The notes: generated by a model not told the origin, from the sequence alone. A stretch of 19,604 bases of DNA from an uncultured Flavihumibacter sp. (GCA_946482545.1 CAMLRX010000096.1:1-19604), one strand, 5' to 3'. Positions 7,432-16,487 are shown, counted from the stretch's first letter. Program-made: numbers and translations.

Positions 7432-8475
7432 ATGAAAAAGAAACTTTCCATACACGACCTGGCTGCGGAACTCAAAGTTTCTGCCACTACCATTTCTTTT
7501 GTTTTAAATGGAAAGGCAGCGGAAAAAGGCATCAGTCAGGCCATGGAGGAGCGCATCCGGAAATATGCCTTGGAAGTAGGGTATCAGCCCAATCTGCTGG
7601 CGAAAAGTTTGCGTACCGGTAAAACCAATATTCTTGGGATGCTGATGGAAGATATCTCCGACCCCTTCTTTTCCAGTATCGCAAGAGGGGTAGAGAGAAG
7701 GGTGTACAAACTGGGCTACAAAATATTCTATTCCAGCACGGAAAATGATACCGAAAAGACCCGCGAACTATTGCAACTCTTCCGGGAAAGACAGGTGGAT
7801 GGCTATATCATTGCGCCGCCACCAGGCCTTGAAAAAGAGATCATGGCATTGCACGATGAGCAGGTTCCTATGGTTTTGTACGACCGTTATTATCCCGGGT
7901 TACCCACCTGTAATGTTGTGGTGAACAACAAAGGAGGTGCCGCACAGGCAGTGGAGCATCTTAGCGGAAACGGATATTCAAAAATTGGTTTCGTGACGCT
8001 GGACTCCACCCAGAGCCAGATGCAGGACCGTTTGGATGGCTACAAAACAGCCGTGTCAAACTTCAACGGCGAAGAGCGCATCCTGCAGGTGAGTTATGGT
8101 TCGGGCCATGATGTTTCCGTTCAACTGATACAGGCTTTTCTTACATCGAACCAGGAATTGGATGCTGTGATATTTGCCACCAACTACCTCGCCATCAGCG
8201 GCCTTGAGGCCCTTAGAAACCTGCATTGGGACGTGCCTGGTGATATCGCTGTGATGGGCTTTGACGACAACACGCATTTTTCGCTGTTCTCTCCCTCCGT
8301 TTCCGCTATCGGCCAGCCGGAAGAAGCAATTGCGGAAACTGTGGTGCAAAGGCTGTTGCTGCAACTGAACAATAAAAAGAAGCCCGGTGAACTGGGAACG
8401 GTGGAACTGGATACGGAAATGATGATACGGGAATCTTCGCTTTCAAAACTTAAAATCATCAATAATTCAGCCTGA
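7432..8475 (+). CDS. LacI-family transcriptional regulator (LacI-B)
   Basis: This cytoplasmic LacI/GalR-type regulator has 347 residues. The helix-turn-helix SIHDLAAELKVSATTISFV is followed by the hinge LLAKSLRTGKT and an effector-binding domain (LGMLMEDISDPFF, DGYIIAPPP, VLYDRYYPG, IAVMGFDDN, MIRESSL). The recognition helix has Ala18, Thr19 and Phe23 where E. coli LacI has Tyr17, Gln18 and Arg22. The Phe replaces the usual Arg, so it should read a different operator from LacI-A. I chose the ATG at 7432 because the family starts a few residues before the helix-turn-helix; an ATG at 7309 would add 41 residues unlike any LacI N-terminus. It lies immediately upstream of the SusC gene in the same direction. 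AATCGATT-type operators precede both genes, so it is the probable local repressor of the PUL, released by an imported sugar. Confidence 0.93.
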   Translation: MKKKLSIHDLAAELKVSATTISFVLNGKAAEKGISQAMEERIRKYALEVGYQPNLLAKSLRTGKTNILGMLMEDISDPFFSSIARGVERRVYKLGYKIFYSSTENDTEKTRELLQLFRERQVDGYIIAPPPGLEKEIMALHDEQVPMVLYDRYYPGLPTCNVVVNNKGGAAQAVEHLSGNGYSKIGFVTLDSTQSQMQDRLDGYKTAVSNFNGEERILQVSYGSGHDVSVQLIQAFLTSNQELDAVIFATNYLAISGLEALRNLHWDVPGDIAVMGFDDNTHFSLFSPSVSAIGQPEEAIAETVVQRLLLQLNNKKKPGELGTVELDTEMMIRESSLSKLKIINNSA

Positions 8476-8493
8476 TTTTTTTTATCAGATTAC

Positions 8494-8525
8494 TAAATCG
8501 ATTAAACGATTCATTTTAAAACGAT
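8494..8525 (+). promoter_or_regulatory. Probable LacI-B operator and regulatory region before the SusC gene
   Basis: TAAATCGATTAA (8494-8505) is a 12-bp near-palindrome with one mismatched pair. It shares the TAAATCGRTT core with the site at 7224-7235 upstream of LacI-B. Two more AAACGAT half-type motifs follow at 8504-8510 and 8519-8525. The site lies 118-129 nt before the SusC start, within the 147-nt gap after LacI-B, which otherwise holds no gene. A short CTGAT-T7-ATCAG inverted repeat (8472-8488) overlaps the LacI-B stop codon and is too weak to call a terminator. I cannot place the -33 and -7 elements with confidence. Confidence 0.55.
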
Positions 8526-8622
8526 AAATCTTGCCCATATGCTTCATCAGATCTTCCGATTGCGGAATGGTGAACCATCTTTTGCGGATGGGTCCACATT
8601 TTTAAAACCAAAAACTGCCATT

Positions 8623-11600
8623 ATGAGCCCCTCTCAAATTTCGCCGGCCCGGCAAGGACTGCTGGCCATGGCGCTTTCTTTTCTTTTTCTCCTGCTTTAC
8701 TCCACCGATGCCTCCGCGCAAACCAGGAAGGTTTCAGGTACTGTAAAAGATGTGGTAAGCGGCGCTCCCATATCAGGCGCCAGCATTACCGTAAAAGGAA
8801 CTACGGTGGGTACTTCCACTGATGCGGAAGGTGCTTTTTCCCTGGATGTACCAGCCAATGCTTTGCTGGTAGTGAGCAGTATCGGTTACCTGGAATCGCA
8901 GGTGAGGCCCGATGCTTCAGGTACCGTGAACATCCTTTTGTCTGCCACTGAAGGGAAGATGGATGAAGTGGTGGTGGTAGGTTACGGTACGCAGAAAAAA
9001 GCTTCCCTCACCGGGGCGGTAGAGCAGGTGGGGGGGAAAGTGTTTGAAAGCCGTGCGGTAACTAACGTTGGGCTTGCTTTGCAGGGACAAACCCCGGGTC
9101 TTACTGTTACCCGCAGTTCTCCCCGGCCTGGTAACGAAGGGGTTGCCTTCCAGATCCGTGGCGCCACTTCCGTGAACGGCGGTTCTCCCCTCATTGTAAT
9201 CGATGGTGTGCCGGCATTACATGGCAGCGCACTGCAACAGATGAACCCGGATGATATCGAAAACATCAGTATCCTGAAAGACGGTGCTGGCGCCATCTAT
9301 GGTTCACGCGCCGCCAATGGCGTTATCCTGGTGACTACTAAAAGAGGAAAGGGTAAACTGAAAATAGATTACAGCAACAACCTGCGCTTTACTACCAATG
9401 GCATTACCGGGTACTCACCAAATATGCAGGAATATGCCACGATGTGGATTGAAGCGAACAAGGAAGAAGCGATTCCAAACTGGTGGGGATGGATATCGCT
9501 GGAGAATATGCAAAAGATGCAACAGGGCATTGAAGATGTTTATCCCACGCAGTTCTGGGGCGATGTTTTTATTGGGAACGGAAACAGAATCGATGAACTC
9601 TTCGCCAGAAGATATTCTCATCAGCACAATATAAGTATTGGCAACAGGAGCGACAATTCAGGCTATCGGTTGTCGTTCGGTTTTGCCGACAACAAAGGCA
9701 ACCTGGCGACTGCGTATGATGGTCAGAAACAATACAACCTTCGTTTCAACTACGATTATAAACTGGCCGAAAGGGTTAAATTGGAAACCGGCGTTACCTT
9801 ACAGAACGTGGTAACCTCCACGCCGTCTTCAGGTTTGGATGCCACACTTTTCGCCAACGACATGCCTTTTTTCCCTGCCAAAAATCCTTTCGGACAATGG
9901 AATGCCAATTTCGGTAACGTGGGCAACAGGAACGCCGCCGCAGCTACGGCTGATGGTGGAAGAGACAACCAGAATGGTACGCTCGGAAGACTGGACCTGA
10001 AAGGTACCGTAGGCATACTAAAGGACCTGGACTTTGAAGCAATGGCTTCGTTCCAGGGCGATCAATACCGCAGAGAAAGGTATGTGAACCCCGTTCAACT
10101 TTACGACTGGTACGGTAACAAAGCGAACGAAGCGCTTTCCTCTACGGTGCAGAATACCGGCAACCCAGGGTATGCTACTACTTCCAATGCCACGTTCTAC
10201 CAGTATTATTCAGCGTTGCTGAAATACAACAGAACATTCGGCGGGGCGCATACTTTCTCCGCTATCGGTGGCATCAATGCCGAAAAATACCAGTATAAAT
10301 ATCTTTCCGCCAGCCGCGTGAATTTTACTGATCAGGGCGTGTACGACCTGAACGCAGCCACAACAGATGTAATGTCGAACAGTGGCGGTAAGAACCAGTC
10401 TGGATACTATTCCTACATCGCAAGGCTGAACTACAGTTATAACGATAAATACCTCGTTGAATTACTGGGCAGAAGAGACGGTTCTTCGAAATTTGACGAT
10501 GGCTACAAATGGAAGAACTTCGGTAATGTGTCCGCGGGTTGGGTGTTCACCAACGAAGAATTCCTGCGCGGGCTTTCACAGCTTTCTTTCGGTAAAATCC
10601 GTGCCAGCTATGGTGTGTCAGGGAACAATGTTGGTATCGGCAACTATGACTATGTTTCGACCGTGAACAACGGCACCGTGGCGCTGGGATACCCCGTAGC
10701 GTTGCAGGCCTCTTCTTCGCTGGCCGCGAACGGATTGATCAGCCGCGAAAGAACCTGGGAACGTGTGTTTCAGAAAAATATCGGGATCGACCTGAACTTC
10801 CTCAACAACAGGCTTACCACCAATTTTGATTATTTCCAGAAAGACAACAAGGGAATGCTGGTCAATGTACAGTACCCTTCAGTATTGGGCGGGTCCGCTC
10901 CCAAAACCAACAGCGGACACCTGAATGTTAAAGGCTGGGAATTCATGATCGGATGGAAAGACCAGAAAAAAGAGTTCTCTTACAATGTATCCTTTAACAT
11001 CAGCAACAATAAAACCATGCTGAAAGACATGGAAGGTGCCGATACTTACGGTGTTGGTAAAGTGGGCACCGTGAACGGCTTCCCGCTCAACTCCTGGTTC
11101 CTTTATCAGACTGCCGGCTATTTCGCCTCACAGGCTGAAGTGGATGCATACTACAACGCTTACGGTAATACCGCAGGTTTGCTCGCCGGCGTACAGGGAA
11201 CCAATGCGCTGCGCGCAGGAGACACGCGACTGGTGGATTATAATGGCGATGGTGTGATCAGCAATACTTATGATGCCACAAAGAATGCACCTGCAGACTT
11301 TAAATATATGGGAGACGCTGCACCACATTTTGTATTCGGACTGAATACCGGCGCTTCCTGGAAAGGAATAGACTTCAACGCGTTCTTCCAGGGGGTAGGA
11401 CAGCAGTATATTATGCGTACCGGATATATGTCGTACCCATTTAATACAATTTTTACCAACCAGAATCCTGTATTCCTCGGAAAAACCTGGACAGAAGCCA
11501 ATCCCAATGCGGAATTCCCCAGACTAACGGTTCAGGTTAACCGGGCACGATGGAATTACCAGAATACCGACTTCATGTTGCAGAACAGCCGATACATCCG

Positions 11601-11811
11601 GTTGAAAACACTGATTGTAGGCTACACGCTGCCCACGCATCTTATGCGGAAAGCACACCTCGAAAGAGTACGGATTTACTTCTCCGGGAACGACCTCTGG
11701 GAATGGACCAGCATCAAAGATGGTTACGATCCTGAAATGGGGGAGACCTCCCAGAACGCCGGCTATCCATTTTACAGAACACTTTCATTTGGCGTAAACG
11801 TAGGGCTGTAG
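8623..11811 (+). CDS. SusC/RagA-family TonB-dependent outer membrane transporter
   Basis: This outer-membrane beta-barrel imports glycan fragments using TonB energy and works as a pair with the SusD-like lipoprotein encoded next. From the ATG at 8623 it has 1062 residues, normal for SusC. An upstream in-frame ATG at 8539 would put 28 polar residues before the signal peptide and is less likely. The signal peptide ends ASAQ near residue 33. A carboxypeptidase-regulatory-like domain (~35-110; VSGTVKDVVSGAPISGASIT) precedes the TonB box region DEVVVVGYG (114-122). The plug follows, with SuSC-signature motifs VIDGVPALHG, ILKDGAGAIYGSRAANGVI and TTKRGKGK. The rest is barrel, ending FGVNVGL. No STN domain is present, so direct anti-sigma signalling is not expected. 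The SusD gene starts 33 nt after the stop. Confidence 0.97.
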   Translation: MSPSQISPARQGLLAMALSFLFLLLYSTDASAQTRKVSGTVKDVVSGAPISGASITVKGTTVGTSTDAEGAFSLDVPANALLVVSSIGYLESQVRPDASGTVNILLSATEGKMDEVVVVGYGTQKKASLTGAVEQVGGKVFESRAVTNVGLALQGQTPGLTVTRSSPRPGNEGVAFQIRGATSVNGGSPLIVIDGVPALHGSALQQMNPDDIENISILKDGAGAIYGSRAANGVILVTTKRGKGKLKIDYSNNLRFTTNGITGYSPNMQEYATMWIEANKEEAIPNWWGWISLENMQKMQQGIEDVYPTQFWGDVFIGNGNRIDELFARRYSHQHNISIGNRSDNSGYRLSFGFADNKGNLATAYDGQKQYNLRFNYDYKLAERVKLETGVTLQNVVTSTPSSGLDATLFANDMPFFPAKNPFGQWNANFGNVGNRNAAAATADGGRDNQNGTLGRLDLKGTVGILKDLDFEAMASFQGDQYRRERYVNPVQLYDWYGNKANEALSSTVQNTGNPGYATTSNATFYQYYSALLKYNRTFGGAHTFSAIGGINAEKYQYKYLSASRVNFTDQGVYDLNAATTDVMSNSGGKNQSGYYSYIARLNYSYNDKYLVELLGRRDGSSKFDDGYKWKNFGNVSAGWVFTNEEFLRGLSQLSFGKIRASYGVSGNNVGIGNYDYVSTVNNGTVALGYPVALQASSSLAANGLISRERTWERVFQKNIGIDLNFLNNRLTTNFDYFQKDNKGMLVNVQYPSVLGGSAPKTNSGHLNVKGWEFMIGWKDQKKEFSYNVSFNISNNKTMLKDMEGADTYGVGKVGTVNGFPLNSWFLYQTAGYFASQAEVDAYYNAYGNTAGLLAGVQGTNALRAGDTRLVDYNGDGVISNTYDATKNAPADFKYMGDAAPHFVFGLNTGASWKGIDFNAFFQGVGQQYIMRTGYMSYPFNTIFTNQNPVFLGKTWTEANPNAEFPRLTVQVNRARWNYQNTDFMLQNSRYIRLKTLIVGYTLPTHLMRKAHLERVRIYFSGNDLWEWTSIKDGYDPEMGETSQNAGYPFYRTLSFGVNVGL

Positions 11812-11844
11812 TCCGTTATTCAATCATTCTGAAAAAAGAACACA

Positions 11845-13608
11845 ATGAAAAAGTTTTCATACATCATAATAGCAGGTGGTCTCTTCCTCAGTTCCTGCCA
11901 GAAAAATTTTCTCGACCTGAAACCGCAGGACGCGCTTACAGACGCGGCTTATTTTACCAAACCGGCTGATTTCAGGGCCTATGCCACCAGCTTCTACGGG
12001 CAGTTACAGGGTTGGCGCTCTCCTTACGGAGGAAACAGTATTTACCAATATATGGATGGAGGTTCCGACCTGTCCACCAATACCGGCTTCTCTGCGGAGT
12101 ATGCCCGCGGTAACGTAACCATTCCTTCTGCCGATAACCGCTGGAGCAATCCTTATAACTGGATCCGTACTGTGAACATCCTGCTGAAAAATGCTGAAGC
12201 ATACACAGGCAATAAAGAAGAGATCAGAAGATATGCGGCGGAAGCCAGTTTCTTCCGTGCCAACGCGTACTTTACGCTGCTGCAATTTTTCGGTGGTGTA
12301 CCCATTGTTACAGGTGTGGCCGATGTGAAATCGCCCGAACTTACCGCGCCCCGGAACAGTCGTTACGAAGTGGTGGACCTTATTCTTTCCGATCTGAACA
12401 ACGCTATCGCCGGACTTCCCGCTGAACAATCTATTCCGGCAACTGATAAGGGACGCATCAGCAAATGGGCCGCTGAAGCATTCAAAGCTAGAGTATTGTT
12501 GTACGAAGCAACCTGGCGAAAATATGTAGGCACCACCACCGATTTTCCCGGCTCCGGCGGACCAGCCTCCGATCAAACAACTGCATTCCTTACCGAAGCG
12601 GCCACTCTTTGTAAAGATGTGATGGACAACGGCGGATACGAATTGTGGAACTACAATTCAACACTCGCCAACCAAAGCAGCTACTTCCTGTTCAACCTGG
12701 AAGATGCCGGCTCAAACCCCGCAAGTTTAACCAAGGCCACCAACAAAGAATTCATTCTTTACGGGGTATATGATTTTACTTTCAGACAGGGCGGACAGAA
12801 TATTTCGCATACCACCGCGCAGTTTATTCCCAGCAGGAAAATGATGGACCTCTATCTCTGCACCGATGGACTTCCTCCATCCAAATCGCCTTTGTTCCAG
12901 GGGTACCACGCTGTTGGCGATGAATTCAAAAACAGAGACCTCAGGATACTGGGGCACCATGGCGCAGCGCCAACTTCCGTTACACTCAATACAGGCCTTG
13001 CAGGATATGGCAACAGGAAGTTCGGGGCGTACAACTACGGGTCTTACCGTAATGCCAATCAGGAGTCTTCCAACTATTCCATCATCCGGCTGGCCGATGT
13101 TTACCTGATGTATGCGGAAGCTTTGTATGAAAAGAATGGCGCCATTACCGATGCTGAACTGAATGAATCCATCAATAAAATAAGAGCCAGGGCTGGAGTG
13201 GCGGCATTAACAAATGCACTCGCCACCAGCAACGGGCTCAACATGCTGGAAGAAATCCGCAACGAAAGAGCGCGTGAACTGTACCAGGAAGGCTTCCGTT
13301 TTGATGACCTGAAACGCTGGGGGATAGCCGAAGACGCTTTAGGTGAATCTACCTGCGGTATGGTGGTGGGCGATGCTTCCTACCCAACAGCCTTCAGGAA
13401 CGCTTCCGGCGCAGCAACAGCCAACTATAACCCCGCTACTTATGTTTGGGGAGAAGAAACCGTTCCTACCGCCGATGGCGACCTGAAATGCGTGGTGATC
13501 GACAGCAAAACGAACCGCAACTTCAGCAGAACGCATTACCTCTGGCCTATACCTGCCGGACAAATCGTGCTGAACCCCAGCCTTGAACAAAACCCCGGAT
13601 ACAACTAA
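11845..13608 (+). CDS. SusD/RagB-family glycan-binding lipoprotein
   Basis: This 587-residue surface lipoprotein forms the lid of the SusC channel and helps capture oligosaccharides. The signal peptide ends at the lipobox LFLSSC, followed by QKNFLDLKPQDALTD, the usual SusD beginning. The N-terminal SusD-like domain contains AAEASFFRANAYFTLLQFFG (helical, TPR-like). The C-terminal RagB/SusD domain has IIRLADVYLMYAEALY, INKIRARAGV, EIRNERARELYQEGFRFDDL and the end motif LWPIPAGQIVLNPSLEQNPG. All family hallmarks are intact and the length is normal. It lies between the SusC gene (33 nt upstream) and the glycan-binding protein gene (47 nt downstream). Bound sugars cannot be read from sequence. 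Confidence 0.97.
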   Translation: MKKFSYIIIAGGLFLSSCQKNFLDLKPQDALTDAAYFTKPADFRAYATSFYGQLQGWRSPYGGNSIYQYMDGGSDLSTNTGFSAEYARGNVTIPSADNRWSNPYNWIRTVNILLKNAEAYTGNKEEIRRYAAEASFFRANAYFTLLQFFGGVPIVTGVADVKSPELTAPRNSRYEVVDLILSDLNNAIAGLPAEQSIPATDKGRISKWAAEAFKARVLLYEATWRKYVGTTTDFPGSGGPASDQTTAFLTEAATLCKDVMDNGGYELWNYNSTLANQSSYFLFNLEDAGSNPASLTKATNKEFILYGVYDFTFRQGGQNISHTTAQFIPSRKMMDLYLCTDGLPPSKSPLFQGYHAVGDEFKNRDLRILGHHGAAPTSVTLNTGLAGYGNRKFGAYNYGSYRNANQESSNYSIIRLADVYLMYAEALYEKNGAITDAELNESINKIRARAGVAALTNALATSNGLNMLEEIRNERARELYQEGFRFDDLKRWGIAEDALGESTCGMVVGDASYPTAFRNASGAATANYNPATYVWGEETVPTADGDLKCVVIDSKTNRNFSRTHYLWPIPAGQIVLNPSLEQNPGYN

Positions 13609-13655
13609 CGGAAAGTGAACCATCCGCATCTTTAATCAACCAAAAATCATAGAAT

Positions 13656-15185
13656 ATGCGATTGCTTAAATATATGTTTGGCGCCTTTGTACTACTTGGT
13701 GCGGCGCTGCTTTACACGGGTTGCGAAAAAGGACCCAACTTCAAAGAGTATATTTTCCCCGCCCCCATCGTGGAAGATTTCTCCCCTAAGATTGGCTATG
13801 CCGGAGAAGACATTACCATCACCGGTAAAGACTTTGGCTCCAATGTAAAAGCCGTTAAAATATGGTTCGGCGGCATATTATCCGATACGGTGAGAAGTTG
13901 TACCGACGGACAGATTGTTGTGAAAGCGCCTGCCAACGGCATTTCCGGTACAATTACCGTGCAGGTGTACAACAAGCCGGACAGTACCGATGGTGAATTT
14001 ACCTTCCTGCCCTCCGCACGAATCATCAGCGTGAATGCTGAAAGAGGTAAACCCGGTGATGTGGTGACCATTACGGGCGAAAATTTTGGCAGCGATATGA
14101 ATGCTGTTGAAGTATATGTAGGAGACACAAAGGCAAGTGTTGTAGCCGTAACTTCCACACAGGTGCAGTTCTCCGTTCCCGATGGGAAATCAGGAAACAT
14201 CGTGCTGAAAGTGGATCGCCAGCAACTCGTGGGGCCCTACTTCCTGGTGGGCGATGAAAAACTGAGCGGTACCATGATTGGCCACGCAGGTTCCTGGGGA
14301 AACAACCCGGCAACCACCATTGGCGCGGCGCTGGATGGTAACCTTGCCACGTTTATAGATGGTCCCACTTCGGTTGGATATGTGGGTTATGATGTAGGTG
14401 CGGGAAAAGCGGCAAAACTCACTTCGGTACGTTTTGCGCCACGCTCCACACACCCGCAACGTATGCTGAACGGAGAGATAAGAGCGGCAAATGATCCTAC
14501 TTTGTATGATTTCGTAACACTGCATAAAATTATACAACAACCTGCAGTAGGTGTTTATACCGAAGTGCCCATTACCGCTGCACAAAATTACAGGTACATC
14601 TACTACTATTCTCCCGATGGGAATTGTAATATCGCAGAGGTAGAGTTCTACGGCAATATTGTGGACCAGCCGCTTCCAACAGGAAAATTCATCTTTGAAT
14701 TTAATACCGCGGGCAACAACGAAGGTTGGAGACCGCAGCAGGGCGGCACCTGGACCGTCGCCAACGGCGCCCTCAATGTTGTTTTTACCCAGGCCACGGG
14801 CAACAAACGTTCCGATCTTGCACTGTTGGGTGGTGGCGTGGGTTCGCCTGTCACCATTCATACCGGGAACTACCCTATTATGGCCATCCAGTTCAATAAA
14901 CCATCCGCAGGCAATGTGGTGTTCGATACCAACCTCGGTTCCTTCGGGAACGGCAACAATAAGTATTCTTCAGACTATGCTGCGAAAGATGTCTATTATT
15001 GGGATATGTCTGCGCTCTCGCTGGGTTCCGGTGCCGCGCGGCCCAATGAAGAAATTACTTTCAGTTCCACGTTCCAGTTTAAAATCGCCGATGTGCCGCA
15101 GGCCAATCCTGCTACCGGCTACAATGTGCAATGGATCAGAACCTTCGAAAGCAAACAGGCGCTGGAAGCCTTCATCAACAGATAA
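13656..15185 (+). CDS. IPT/TIG-domain surface glycan-binding lipoprotein (SusE/SusF position)
   Basis: This 509-residue lipoprotein (signal ends LLYTGC) probably binds polysaccharide at the cell surface, as the protein in this place after SusD usually does. Two tandem IPT/TIG immunoglobulin-like domains cover about residues 35-115 (VEDFSPKIGYAGEDITITGK) and 116-200 (ISVNAERGKPGDVVTITGE); these typically act as spacers. Residues ~205-330 look like an F5/8 type C (discoidin-like) sandwich, with ALDGNLATFIDG, VGYDVGAGKAAKLTSVRFAP, RYIYYYSPDGNCNIAEVEFY. The last ~170 residues (FIFEFNTAGNNEGW, then WTVANGALNVVF) resemble the C-terminal jelly-roll binding module seen in such proteins (DUF4979-like, tentative). 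No catalytic motif is visible. The lyase gene follows after 15 nt. Confidence 0.85.
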   Translation: MRLLKYMFGAFVLLGAALLYTGCEKGPNFKEYIFPAPIVEDFSPKIGYAGEDITITGKDFGSNVKAVKIWFGGILSDTVRSCTDGQIVVKAPANGISGTITVQVYNKPDSTDGEFTFLPSARIISVNAERGKPGDVVTITGENFGSDMNAVEVYVGDTKASVVAVTSTQVQFSVPDGKSGNIVLKVDRQQLVGPYFLVGDEKLSGTMIGHAGSWGNNPATTIGAALDGNLATFIDGPTSVGYVGYDVGAGKAAKLTSVRFAPRSTHPQRMLNGEIRAANDPTLYDFVTLHKIIQQPAVGVYTEVPITAAQNYRYIYYYSPDGNCNIAEVEFYGNIVDQPLPTGKFIFEFNTAGNNEGWRPQQGGTWTVANGALNVVFTQATGNKRSDLALLGGGVGSPVTIHTGNYPIMAIQFNKPSAGNVVFDTNLGSFGNGNNKYSSDYAAKDVYYWDMSALSLGSGAARPNEEITFSSTFQFKIADVPQANPATGYNVQWIRTFESKQALEAFINR

Positions 15186-15200
15186 TAAAACCGCTATTGT

Positions 15201-16487
15201 ATGAAAACAATGATCGTGATCAGCAGAATGCTGTTAGGCGTTGGTTTAAGTTCGACCATGGCCTGCTCCAAGGGCCCCGCTTCAAACCCGGGCTCCATAG
15301 TGGATACCACCACCAACCAGAACACCATCAAATACATCGACACTTTTCCGCACAGCAAACCATTCGTGCACGATGGCATGTTGCATAAGCAGTCCGATTT
15401 CGACCGGATGAAAACACAGATCGCCGCGCAGGAACAACCCTGGCTTTCGGGGTGGAACAAACTGATCGCCAATTCACATGCGCAGTTGAGCTACAATGCA
15501 AACCCCGTTGCCAAGCTCATCAGGGGCGGGAGTTCTGCGGAGGAGCCGGAACCAGATAACTATGGCCGTGCCTTTAATGATGTGGCAGCCGCCTACCAAC
15601 TGGCCATTCGTTGGAAGATATCCGGCGATGATGCTTATGCCGCCAAAGCTGTTCAGATCCTGAACGCATGGGCCGCCACCTGCAAATCCATCAGCGGGAA
15701 TTCCAACACGGCGCTGGCTGCTGGCATCTACGGTTACCAGTTCGCGGTAGCCGGTGAATTGCTGCGCGATTATGAAGGATGGGCTTCCGCTGATTTTACG
15801 AAGTACAAACAATGGTTGCTCGATGTGTTTTACAGCCTCAACAAAGCTTTTCTTACCACCCACTGGGGTACCTGCATTACACACTATTGGGCCAACTGGG
15901 ACCTTTGCAACCTGGCTTCGGTCATGGCGATAGGGGTGCTCACCGATAAAAGGGAGTTGTACAATTACGCCATGAACTATATCCAGCGAGGACAGGGAAA
16001 CGGCAATTTCTTAAAAGCTGTTTACCATATTCACCCGGATGGACTCGGGCAAATGCAGGAGAGCGGCCGCGACCAGGGCCACGCTACGCTGTGTATCGCA
16101 CTGATAGGCGTGATCTGCGAGATCGCCTGGAACCAGGGCGATGACCTCTACGGCTTCGACAACAACCGCATTCTTAAAGCAAGTGAATATACCGCGAAAT
16201 ACAACGTGGCAAAGCTTTCCGTACCTTTTAAGGAATATGCCTGGGGCTCCGGTGCCAATTGTGCCCCCAATACGCATACGCAGATCAGTGCGGATGGAAG
16301 AGGATCCGTCCGCCCCATGTGGGAGATGGTGTACAACCACTATGTGAAAAGAAAAGGCCTGGCCGCGCAGTACACCCAATTGGGTGCGCAGTCCGTACGT
16401 CCTGAAGGCGGTGGTGGCGACTACGGTCCCAACAGCGGTGGTTTCGATCAGCTTGGATTCGGTACTTTGTTGTATTCTTTAAAATGA
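15201..16487 (+). CDS. Alginate_lyase-fold polysaccharide lyase family lipoprotein
   Basis: This 428-residue predicted lipoprotein (lipobox STMAC) has an alpha/alpha toroid of the alginate_lyase superfamily, which includes PL5 and PL38. Such enzymes cut uronic-acid chains by beta-elimination. Visible family features are RAFNDVAAAYQLAIRWKISG (early helices), ALAAGIYGYQFAVAGELL, the central HWGTCITHYWANWDLCN with His228 and Tyr229 as the likely catalytic pair region, QESGRDQGHATL (Arg290, His294), QGDDLYGFDNN and the C-terminal GGGGDYGPNSGG. PL5 has an Asn-Asn-His-Tyr-Trp motif at the central position; here it is Ile-Thr-His-Tyr-Trp, so it is not a typical PL5. PL38-like is my best guess, and members of that family cleave glucuronan or alginate. 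The stop overlaps the next start (ATGA), suggesting translational coupling with the heparinase-fold enzyme. Confidence 0.8.
   Translation: MKTMIVISRMLLGVGLSSTMACSKGPASNPGSIVDTTTNQNTIKYIDTFPHSKPFVHDGMLHKQSDFDRMKTQIAAQEQPWLSGWNKLIANSHAQLSYNANPVAKLIRGGSSAEEPEPDNYGRAFNDVAAAYQLAIRWKISGDDAYAAKAVQILNAWAATCKSISGNSNTALAAGIYGYQFAVAGELLRDYEGWASADFTKYKQWLLDVFYSLNKAFLTTHWGTCITHYWANWDLCNLASVMAIGVLTDKRELYNYAMNYIQRGQGNGNFLKAVYHIHPDGLGQMQESGRDQGHATLCIALIGVICEIAWNQGDDLYGFDNNRILKASEYTAKYNVAKLSVPFKEYAWGSGANCAPNTHTQISADGRGSVRPMWEMVYNHYVKRKGLAAQYTQLGAQSVRPEGGGGDYGPNSGGFDQLGFGTLLYSLK

Noticed and set aside
8472..8488. CTGAT-T7-ATCAG inverted repeat after LacI-B, considered as a terminator
   Set aside because: A 5-bp AT-rich stem with the T-run in the loop is too weak; LacI-B may read into the SusC operon.
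8539..8622. Upstream ATG for the SusC gene adding 28 residues
   Set aside because: It would bury the signal peptide behind a polar stretch; the ATG at 8623 puts the hydrophobic segment at a normal distance from the N-terminus.
12004..12576. Minus-strand open frame of 190 codons inside the SusD gene
   Set aside because: Antisense shadow; no recognisable motif and no independent promoter.
14190..14861. Long open frame on the minus strand (223 codons) inside the glycan-binding protein gene
   Set aside because: It is antisense to a well-supported coding sequence, shows no recognisable domain, and has the composition expected of a shadow frame.
14659..15204. Plus-strand 181-codon frame overlapping the 3' end of the glycan-binding protein gene
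   Set aside because: Lies in another frame of a clear gene, is rich in Pro/Ser/Arg as expected of a shifted frame, and matches no family I know.
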